Source of the DNA: Jaltomata sinuosa
Lineage: Eukaryota > Streptophyta > Magnoliopsida > Solanales > Solanaceae
Direction of reading: 5' to 3'
DNA: 64,000 nucleotides
Assembly (NCBI GenBank): GCA_003996215.1
Contig: QJPP01001594.1
Location: 186,001 to 250,000 of the forward strand
The position numbers and the translations under genes were made by a program. This document shows positions 55,988 through 64,000 of the stretch, in pieces. Each line of letters begins with the position of its first letter. The first letter of the stretch is position 1. The notes under the pieces are model-generated. The model made no database searches. It had not been told where the DNA came from and saw nothing but the letters and a program-made list of their open reading frames with translations.

Positions 55988-57300
55988 ATGGTTCGTATGA
56001 GATCGTCAACATCGGGCAGAGATGAGACTCCGACTCGAGCACCCCCAATACCAGCTAGGGCCCATGGAGGTCGTAGAGGTAAGGGTCGAGGATGTCCCCG
56101 AGCAGCGACACCTGCTAGAGACGCTAGGGTGGAGATAGAGCCTGAGCGGGATTATGAGCCAAAGTTTATTCCTGAGCAGCAATATGTGGACCCGAGGACA
56201 GCCCAGGTGCCACCAGCTCCAGTGCCAGCTTTAGCACCAGTTTCTATGCCAGTTTCTATGTTAGCCCCAGCTCAGTCTTCAGATATTCGGGGTTTACTTC
56301 TATTGCTTTTGGGTATGATTGGAGAGCGGCCTTCTACTGCGGCTCCCCGTGCTGAGGTTATTCTAGTTCCAGCTGTTGCACAACCTCTTTCTCCTCACCT
56401 AGTTATGACAGATGTGGAGCAAAAGGCATTGGGCAGGTTCTTGAGATTAGCACCACCTAGGTTCTCTAGTACACCAGGTCAGGATCCACATGACTTTATT
56501 ACTACCTGTGAGGAGATGTTGCACCATCTGGGTTTGCTAGAGACTCACGGAGTTGGGTATACTACCTATCAGCTGGAAGGTCCAACAAAGTTATGGTGGA
56601 GGGCTCAGGTTTCTTGTAGACCATCTTCATTACCTCTGTTGTCTTGGTCTGAGTTTTATGAGGCCTTCATGGCCAAGTTCTTGCCTCAGAGTGATCGCGA
56701 GCATCGCCGGGTGCAGTTTACTAGGCTTATGCAGGGACACCTGTCCGTATCTGAGTATGAGACTCGGTTCTATCAGCTTGCTCCATTCAGGGATATCATC
56801 ATTCCTATCGGACCAGACATGATTCGTAGGTTTGTTGGGGGGTTGTGGACAGAGCTTAGATAGCCAACTGATATATTAGTTTCTAGTGGCTGGTCATTTT
56901 CGTCTATTGCAGACTATGTCCGTACTGTGGAGGACTTACACCGACATGATCAGGGGTCTAGAGATAAGAGGCCTCGTCATCAGGGTAGCTACAGTGGTTC
57001 TAGACAGGGTGGTAGAGGTTCAGGCCAGTAGGGCCGGGGTTATCAGCCGCAGAAGCACCAGGGTCAGTCCAGCCAACAGGTTCAGGCTTCGCTTCAGACT
57101 TAGGGTAGTTCTCAGTTTGATCAGGGTCAGTCTTTGAGAAGTGCAGCTTCTGGGACATCAGGCCGTGGTGGCCATACAGGTTCTGCTAGTTCATCTCTAT
57201 AGTCTAGGCCATCAGGGCCCTATTATGAGTGTGGTGTTATTGGCCATTATGCTAGGGATTTCCCCCAGCGGGGTACCGTTCAGCCAGCCAAGCCTTTGCG
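55988..57300 (+). pseudogene. Gag with degenerate zinc knuckle (element 4)
   Basis: ATG 55988 opens a 291-codon frame: an Arg/Pro-rich leader (MVRMRSSTSGRDETPTRAPP), then the gag capsid domain from about residue 145 (MTDVEQKALGRFLRLAPPRF, DPHDFITTCEEMLHHLG, YTTYQLEGPTKLWWRAQV, FYEAFMAKFLPQSDREHRR, YETRFYQLAPFRD). It stops at 56861-56863. The same frame continues past single stops to a knuckle at about 57206-57270 reading YYECGVIGHYARDFP, with first and last Cys changed to Tyr and Phe. The start fits: 200 bases after the PBS, no earlier ATG in frame, and a family-like N-terminus. Confidence 0.9.
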
Positions 57301-57449
57301 AGCAGTTTAGCCACCGACTAGAGGAGGTGGTGGTCAAGCTAGGGGTATTGCCCCTAATGGTAGAACAGGTGGTAGGGATGGCGATCGAACAGGTGGAGGT
57401 TGTAGTCAGTTCTATGCGGTCCCTGGGAGACCATATGTAGAGGCCTCAG

Positions 57450-57869
57450 ATGCTGTGATCACATGTACGATTTCTGTATGCCGTCAGCCAGCTTATGCTT
57501 TATTTGATCCTGGAGCTACTTGTTCGTATGTATCTGCCTACTTTCTGCCTTGTTTAGGGTTGGCTAGTAAGTCGTTATGTGTGCTTGTATCCTTTTTGAC
57601 CAGTAAGAGACTCTTTAGTAGTTGATCGGATTGTGAGATCTTGTATGATATCGGTTGGTGATTTGGAGACTTGAGGTGATTTGATGATAGTTGATATGGT
57701 AGATTTCGACGTGATTCTGGGCATGGACTGGTTATCCCCTCACCGTTCAGTTTTGGATTGCTATGCCAAGACCATTACCATGGTCGTGCCCGGCGTATCC
57801 CCAGTTGTGTGGTAGGGTTCTTCCAGCTGCGCACCGTCAGGGATCATCTCTTGTCTTCGGTCTAGGAAG
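57450..57869 (+). pseudogene. Aspartic protease and linker, broken (element 4)
   Basis: In the gag frame, ALFDPGATCSYVSAYFLPC holds the active-site Asp (codon 57506-57508). The strand continues to DFDVILGMDWLSPH-like text near 57705-57740. Stops and a frameshift lie between 57600 and 57870. In this family the protease processes the polyprotein within particles. Confidence 0.8.
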
Positions 57870-58933
57870 TTGATTTTGCGAGGGTGTTTGGCTTACTTAG
57901 CATATGTCCGAGATGCTACTGCTGACACTTCATCTCCTAAGTCCATCCCTGTGGTTAGAGACTTCCTAGATGTGTTTCCTACCGACCTGCCAGACCTTTC
58001 ACCTGAGAGAGATATAGACTTTGATATTGAGTTAGAGTCGGGCACCAGGCCCATTTCCATTTCTCCTTACCGTATGGATCCTTCTCAGTTGAGGGATCTT
58101 AAGGAGAAGCTCCAGGATTTGTTAGCTAAGGGGTTTATTAGACCGAGTATATCGCCTTGGGGTGCTCCTATCCTGTTTGTTAAGAAGAAGGATGGGTCGA
58201 TGCAGATGTGTATTGACTATCGACAACTAAATAGGGTGACTGTGAAGAATAGGTATCCAATGTCGTGGATTGATGACTTATTTGATCAGCTTCAGGGTTC
58301 ATCCGTGTTTTGAAGATTAATTTGAGGTCAGGCTACCACTAGTTGAGGTTTAGGGCGGAGGACATCCCTAAGACAGCATTCCAGACACGTTATGGCCATT
58401 ATGAGTTCCTAATGATGTCTTTTGGGTTGACTAATTCCCCCGTGGCTTTCATGGACTTGATGCACGGGGTGCTTAGACCGTATTTGGATTCATTCGTGAT
58501 AGTCTTCGTAGACGACATTCTGGTATACTCCTGGAGTAGAGATGAGCACGAGCAGCACTTGAGCACTATACTTCAAACTTTGAAAGATCATCGGCTTTGT
58601 GCCAAGTTCTCAAAGTGCGAGTTTTGGCTTGAGTCAGTTGCATTCCTAGGGCACGTGGTGTCTAAAGATGGGATTAGAGTTGATTCGGGTAAGATTTCAG
58701 CGGTGCGTGATTGGCGTAGACCTACTACTCCTACTGAGGTTCACAACTTTGTTGGGTTGGACGAGTACTATAGACAGTTTGTTGAGGGATTTTCTTGCAT
58801 AACAGCACCCTTGACTATGCTGACTAGGAAGGATGTTCTATTTCAGTGGTCAGATCAGTACGAGGATAGCTTCCAGAGGCATAAGACCTTGTTGACTTCA
58901 GCTTCTGTATTGACTTTCCCGGTTGAGGGTTAG
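57870..58933 (+). pseudogene. Reverse transcriptase (element 4)
   Basis: 57870-58313 has the linker PVVRDFLDVFPTDLPDLSPE and RT start SPWGAPILFVKKKDGSMQMC, IDYRQLNRVTVKNRYPMSWI and DDLFDQLQGSSVF. It ends in a frameshift at about 58313. After a stop (TAG in YH-x-LRF), 58343-58933 continues with RAEDIPKTAFQTRYGHYEFL, the intact catalytic FVDDILVYS, KFSKCEFWLESVAFLGHVVS and FVEGFSCITAPLTML, and stops at 58931-58933. Catalytic Asp residues are kept. Confidence 0.9.
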
Positions 58934-59330
58934 AGTTTCTCCATATATTGTGATGCTTCTGGAGCCGGTCTTGGTTGCGTGTTGATGCAGCAGGGTCTAG
59001 TGATAGCATATGCATCGAGGCAGCTGAAGGTTCACGAGCATAACTACCCCACTCACGACTTAGAGTTAGCGGCAATAGTCTTTGCGCTCAAGATCTGGAG
59101 GCACTACTTATATGGAGTTCATTGTTAGATATTCATCGATCATCATAGTCTTCAGTACATTACGAGTCAGCAGGAGCTGAACTCGAGGTAGAGAAGATGG
59201 ATTGAGCTACTGAAGGACTATGATTTCACCATTCTTTATCATCCGGGCAAGGCAAATGTGGTAGCAGATTCCTTGAGCTGAAATACGACGAGTATGGGTA
59301 GCCTAGCTTTACTTTCAGCTTCTGAACGAC
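58934..59330 (+). pseudogene. RNase H (element 4)
   Basis: In the same frame as RT, with stops: SIYCDASGAGLGCVLMQQ (first acidic residue), IAYASRQLKVHEHNYPTHDL, ELAAIVFALKIWRHYLYG, a stop at 59126-59128, DHHSLQYITSQQELNSR, a stop, RRWIELLKDYDFTILYHPGK and VVADSLS, then a stop (TGA) where relatives have Arg. The frame reopens at 59294. Confidence 0.87.
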
Positions 59331-60376
59331 TGTTGGCCCTGGACATCCAATCCTTGGCTAACCGTCTGGTAAGGCTTGACTTGTTGGATCCTAGCAGAGT
59401 TCTTGCCCATATGGAGGTTCGTTCTACTCTAGTTGATAAGATTCAGAGTCGACAGTTTGAGGATCAGAGTTTGTGTGACCTTCGTGATCAGGTAGTTCGG
59501 GGTAAGGCCATCCGGGCTACTTTAGGTTCTGATGGTATCCCGAGGTTCAACAATCATCTTTGTATTATGAGGGTTGGAGATTTGATTCAGTTGATACTTC
59601 ATGAGGTGCATTTTTTTAGATACTTCATTCATCTAGGCGTAGCGAAGATGTATAGGGACTTGAGATAGCTTTATTGGTGGAGTGGTATGAAGCAGGATGT
59701 AGCGGAGTTTGTATATCAGTGCTTGAACTATCAGCAGGTTAAGTTTGAGCACATGAGACCGGGTGGTTTGATGGAATGACTTCCCATTCCCGAGTGGAAG
59801 TGGGGAATGATTTCTATGGACTTCGTGGTTGGTTTGCCTCGTACTTCTTGGGGGTTTGATTCCATCTGGGTGATTGTTGATAGGCTGAATAAGTCAGAAC
59901 ATTTCTTGCCGGTTCAGACTTCTTACAGTGTAGAGAGGCTAGCTTAGATCTACCTTCGTGAGATTGTACAGTTGCACGGGGTCCCAGCTTCTATCATTTC
60001 AAACTGCGGTACTCAGTTCACTTTTCAGTTCTGGAGGGCTATTCAGGGTGATTTGGGTACTGAGGTTCAGCTTAGTACTGCATTCCACCCTCTGATAGAT
60101 GGCCAGTCCGAGAGGACTATTCAGGTCCTGGAGGACATGATTCAGGCCTGTGTTCTTGACTTTGGAGGTTCTTGGGATCAGTTTGTGCCTTTGGCCGAGT
60201 TTGCGTATAATAATAGCTTCCATTCGAGCATTGACATGGCACCTTTTGAGGATTTGTATGTTACGCATTGCAGATCGCCAATTGGTTGGTTTGATGGTTT
60301 GGAGTCCAGGCCACAGAGTACTAATTTACTTCGAGATTTCATAGACATAGTTAGGGTTATTCAGGATAGACTTTGA
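59331..60376 (+). pseudogene. Integrase zinc finger and catalytic core (element 4)
   Basis: One frame with single stops. It includes the linker RLVRLDLLDPSRVLAHMEVR and a zinc-finger region with H-x-H-like residues near 59615-59635 and CLNYQQVK, where the second Cys of the usual CxxC is Tyr. The core follows: MDFVVGLPRTSWGFDSIWVI (first Asp), then SIISNCGTQFTFQFW, in which the second catalytic Asp is Asn (AAC at 60002-60004), then GQSERTIQVLEDMIQACVLD with the Glu, and SFHSSIDMAPFEDLY. The D-to-N change would by itself abolish integration activity. Confidence 0.88.
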
Positions 60377-60880
60377 GCTACTCAGAGTACGCAAAAGAGC
60401 TACGCTGATTGTAGACTTTGTTCCTTGGAGTTCAGTGTTGGTGATTTGGTATTCTTCCGTGTATCTCCCATGAAGGGCGTGATGAGATTTGGTCGCCGGG
60501 GCAAGCTTAGCCCCATGTTTATTGGGCCATTTGAGATCCTCCAGAGAGTTGGTAGTGTTTCCTATCATCTAGCCTTGCCTCCGATGTTTTCAGCTATGCA
60601 TCTAGTGTTTCATGTTTCGATGTTGAGAAGGTATATTCTAGATGAGTCTCATGTATTGCAGTGGTATTCGGTTCAGTTGGATGAAAGGTTAGCTTATGTT
60701 GAAAAGACGGTTGCTATTATAGCTAGAGATGTCAGGAGATCGTGATCTAGGGAGATTCCAGTTGTGAAAGTTCAGTGGAGGCATCATCCGGTCGAGGAGG
60801 CTACTTGGGAGACCGAGAGTGAGTTGCATGCTTAATATCCGTAGTTGATTGATCCTTCAGGTACTCCATTATTCTTGACT
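60377..60880 (+). pseudogene. Integrase C-terminus and chromodomain remnant (element 4)
   Basis: After the stop at 60374-60376 the frame continues: QKSYADCRL-like text (TQKSYADC), FSVGDLVFFRVSPMKGVMRF, GRRGKLSPMFIGPFEILQRV and HLVFHVSMLRRYILDESHVL near 60600-60660, then a stop at 60742-60744. Next comes the chromodomain EIPVVKVQWRHHPVEEATWE and TESELHA, a TAA, YP, a TAG and LIDPSGTP. Confidence 0.83.
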
Positions 60881-60913
60881 TTTGAGGACGAAAGTCTTTT
60901 TAGTAGTGGATGT
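60880..60913 (+). other. Polypurine-tract region (element 4)
   Basis: TTTTGAGGACGAAAGTC and TAGTAGTGGATGT lie directly before the 3' LTR. TTGAGGACGAA is shared with element 3. Confidence 0.65.
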
Positions 60914-63900
60914 TGTGATGACCCTTCTGGTCATCTTCATGTTTACGCATTCTTTTTACTGTAAGAGCCTTCCTGTAGTGGCCCCAAGTCATTTATGGCT
61001 TGTTGGGACTGGTGGTTTGGTGCCCTGGCCATTTATTTGGTCGTTATGGCCATTTGCCCAGTTTAAAGCCTTAATTTAGGAATTCGTTGACTTTAGTCAA
61101 CTTTTTTGGCTAACGTGCTCGAAATCGATTTCCGACAGTTCTATTAGCTCCGGAGCATTGTGTTTGGTCTATTTGGACATTTAGTTGAGGCCTGAGAACT
61201 TTTGGTGTGGGTTTTGTGTTGTTTCCTCTATTTTCAGGCCATTTGGAGTTGAAAGTGTAACTTTGGTCAGCTTTTGATGATTGGAGTGCTAGATTTGAAA
61301 TCCAACGACTCTATCAGCTCCAGAATGATGAGTTTGGGTTAGGTTGGTGGTTGGTTTGGGTTTCAGGTGTGCCAGGCTTATTTCGAGTGTTTGGTTACTT
61401 GTTGGTTAGTGTTGACTTGGGTCAACATTTCTCTGAAATGACCTCGTATGGAAGTTTCATCAATTTCGTTGAGTTCGGAACGTCGTTTCCACTCTGTTAG
61501 CATTATTGGTTTTTGAGTATCGATTTCTGATTGTGCCCAGAATGTCTCGTAGAGTTTTAGAAAAGTTGTAGGTTTTTGCTGTTTCAGGTGCAGGCCTCAA
61601 GCCTTAATCGCGATCGTGAGCCTCCTTCCTCGCGACCGCGATGAAGCACATGGTTCATTATTCTTCGCGATTGTGTGATCCCTTGTCGTGACCGCGATGA
61701 AGCTTTCTCTCTGTTGTTCTTCGCGACTACGTGGCAAGTCCTCGCGATCGCGATTGTCTAGCCAGCGTGGTCATCGCGACCGTGAGGTATCCCTTCGCGA
61801 TCGCGATGAATGACCCCTGGGCAGTATATAACCTCCTAACTTCATCTTCTTCACACCAAAATATGAATTCCCCATTGATTTAAGCTCCAAACTCGTCTAA
61901 ACTCAGTATTGACTCAATTCTTGGTGTTGGGTTTTCAAATTTCTTGGCCTTGATCGTTCCTCCATCATTATTGGTATGTTTTATCCGCTTAAAATCCGTT
62001 AAATTCGCCTCTTTGATTCTTTAATTATTCCTATAGTTGGCTGGCTGGTTTGTGGCATTTCCTTGACTAAATTCTCTCTATAATCTGAGCATGCACACCT
62101 AGGGGTGTGGTGATCATTGTGCGCTCATCCATTTTTAGCTTCGGGTCGCAGGACCCACGGGCTCGTCGGTGACTAAAATTTCGACCCAACTATGTCTATA
62201 GTGTTATGGGTATCGTTAGACTCATTTTAATGTGTTATTTATGATTTTGATAGTTTGACTATCATTCGGGGCCTCTCAGAGCAATTCGGGATTGGCTATC
62301 GTTGTCCCTGCAGCTTCTCGTCGGACGACAGGTAAGTTACGATTTAAACTCTTTAGACTTCACATATATAGGATACAATTATATTAATGGGCATCCTTGG
62401 GTTGGGTTTACTAGCTAGGTACCACAGACCCTGACCGCTTCTTCATGTCCAACTCATTTTCTTTCTCCGCTGTTTGTAGTATTTGTTATAGATGATATTG
62501 TCACCTTTGTGGTCCTGTGTGGCCTTGTATTGACTGTGAAACATGGATGGTGGGTTATATGGGAATGTACATAAGTCCCGGGCATCGTTATCATTGTTAT
62601 CGAGCTGGCTATTTGTGCTGTAAAATGATTGGGGCCTGTGCAGGGCCGATAGGTTAATTGTGAGCCGTTGGGCTACTGATTGTGATTGAGCATGCCATTA
62701 TCATGCATATAAATGGTTTTCTACATGATTTTACTATAGTTTTTGCTTCAGGCCTACTTCATATGATTTTCTAAATCTTGCATGGCCTCGGGGGCCCATT
62801 TTCGGTAAAAATGGTGACGAAATGGTTTGGTACTATCTTAATGGATCTTCTTGGGGTAAGAAAAGTTAAAAGAGAGTTTTGCTACAGTTTTTGTACTTAT
62901 AGTAGACCCTGTTAAGCTGAGGTGCTATACTTGATTTGTTATTAATGTGAAATGATATCAGACTCGGTAAGGCCGAGCACCAGACTTGATTTACTATAGT
63001 TTTAGACCCGGATACGCCCGGACATCCTTGAAGGGGTTTTTTGAGACTTATTTCATTGATTTCGACCTGGATAGGATTCAGGCATGCATTTTCAGGATTT
63101 GACTATTAGTTTGGATTCGGTTGCACTACGGACTGTTATATTAAGACTTGAGATTTGGTATATGGTCTAGGACCTCCATGGACCTTGTCGATCTAGACCA
63201 GGGGCTATAGACTAAGTGTGCCGGAGGAGGGGTATACAGGGTAGTAGAGGTATACGGGTCGTGTCCTCCATAGATCTTATCTGCTGGGCCTATCAACACC
63301 GGAGGAGGTACATACGGGTTACTGTTCCACCGATTTCTTATATTGCATCATATCATCCATTTGTGTGTGGTTCCACCCTTGTTTGCTATTTGCTAAGTGT
63401 ACGCTCTGGTAGTATGGGATTTCAGAGGGTTTTTCTTCACTTGTTTGTGTTCCTTGAGTGTATGGGCGCCCACGAGACTGTAGGTAGACTTATTATTACT
63501 ATTTCGCACTTGTTGGTTCCTATTGTGGTCCTTATGACTTTGGATATTGATTAAGCTGTACTTGGGTTTCTGTTGTTAGTTATGACTTGAGATTGGTAGA
63601 CTTATTTGGGTTGTTGTATTTTGTATTGGAGCATGATTACAAATATCTTCCTTCTCCTTCTCCATTCATTTGAGGTTACCGGTATACTGCCTACTTTCTC
63701 TTTCTCTCTTTATATACTGTTACTGCGAGGATCCCAGGTGCATTATCTCTTTTTTCACCTGTGATTTGTGTTATAGTAGCTAGCCATGCATGTTGTTCCT
63801 GTTTGTATTCCTTCCGTGCTAGCTTCCGTGTGCTTATTCGTTGTCTTTTGTGACTGTTTGTTTCTATTATGCTTATTACTGCTCTTTTATCTTATATGTG

Positions 63901-64000
63901 TCCAGTCGGCCTATGATACATACTGGGTACCGGTTACTTTGCAATTGGTGCTCATACTATACTCTGCATCTTCTGGTGTAGATCCTAGTGTGGGCCATTG
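60914..64000 (+). repeat. 3' LTR of element 4, incomplete at window edge
   Basis: Matches 52308 to about 55360 of the 5' LTR; about 400 bases lie beyond the window. Visible differences between the two copies are mostly C/T and G/A changes plus small indels. It repeats the TCGCGA cluster (61608-61808) and TATATAA (61825-61831). Confidence 0.93.
61608..61831 (+). promoter_or_regulatory. TCGCGA cluster and TATA box (3' LTR)
   Basis: The longer version of the cluster at 53001. It includes CTCGCGACCGCGATGAAG and TTCGCGATTGTGTGATCC, a unit missing or collapsed in the 5' LTR, and perfect TCGCGATCGCGA near 61741-61753 and 61795-61806. TATATAA follows at 61825-61831. Confidence 0.7.

Larger units (their letters stand above)
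52308..64000 (+). mobile_element. Ty3/gypsy element 4 (family C), 3' LTR cut by window edge
   Basis: Plus-strand chromovirus-type element: 5' LTR 52308-55774, PBS, gag, protease, RT, RNase H, integrase, chromodomain remnant, polypurine tract, and 3' LTR from 60914 to beyond the window. The LTRs start TGTGATGACCC and are very long (3.47 kb). From 55988 to 60880 the coding region has only about two frameshifts (between 57520 and 57870, and at about 58313); the rest of the damage is nonsense mutations, nearly all of a type explained by C-to-T change. Tekay/Del placement is inferred. Confidence 0.95.

Noticed and set aside
1..64000. tRNA, rRNA or other structural RNA genes
   Set aside because: I saw no cloverleaf or rRNA-like text; the tRNA-like matches are primer-binding sites of retrotransposons.

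Overview
This window is plant nuclear DNA made almost entirely of transposable elements in several states of decay. I found no host gene I can support. The organism is probably a member of the Solanaceae. That is an inference from Tekay/Del-like Ty3/gypsy elements with very long LTRs, an RTE-type LINE 3' end ending in TTG repeats, Stowaway MITEs and hAT MITEs. I cannot name the species.

Layout. (1) 1-3017: 3' end of Ty3/gypsy element 1 (+): integrase, chromodomain remnant, LTR. (2) 3018-3334: Athila/Tat-like reverse transcriptase scrap (-). (3) 3342-4924: lone fragment of a related LTR (+). (4) 4925-12440: gypsy element 2 (-), same family as element 1, truncated at both ends, with a deletion fusing gag to RT. 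(5) 12441-13679: unassigned DNA followed by a CACTA-type terminus. (6) 13680-21559: gypsy element 3 (-), a second family, left LTR truncated. (7) 22016-23071: LTR fragment (+). (8) 23072-26498 and 36119-37476: a Ty1/copia element (+) with pol, a third ORF, a polypurine tract and an LTR. It is split by (9) 26499-36118, a full-length gypsy element 5 (-) with a near-perfect 5-bp target duplication. (10) The copia LTR at 36476-37476 is followed directly by a PBS and a second copia gag, so two copia copies appear to share one LTR head to tail. (11) 39025-39672: LINE/RTE 3' end (-). (12) 39889-42504: a foldback, Mutator-like element with an 11-bp target duplication. Its core is a tandem array of about 112-bp units arranged as a five-unit, 561-bp higher-order repeat. 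(13) 42516-52307: an AT-rich island without LTR elements, holding Stowaway and hAT MITEs, an (AT)31 tract and a hAT transposase scrap. (14) 52308-64000: gypsy element 4 (+), a third family, with 3.47-kb LTRs; its 3' LTR runs off the window.

The coding logic is that of LTR retrotransposons: gag (capsid with zinc knuckle), protease, reverse transcriptase, RNase H, integrase and chromodomain in gypsy elements; gag, integrase, RT and RNase H in copia. Every polyprotein is broken, so none looks autonomous. The most unusual structures are the foldback element with its higher-order array, the shared copia LTR, the extra copia ORF, and the clusters of short palindromic words in the LTRs of all three gypsy families. 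Element boundaries were placed by eye from LTR-to-LTR comparison, TG/CA ends, PBS, polypurine tracts and target duplications, and may be off by a few bases unless stated.
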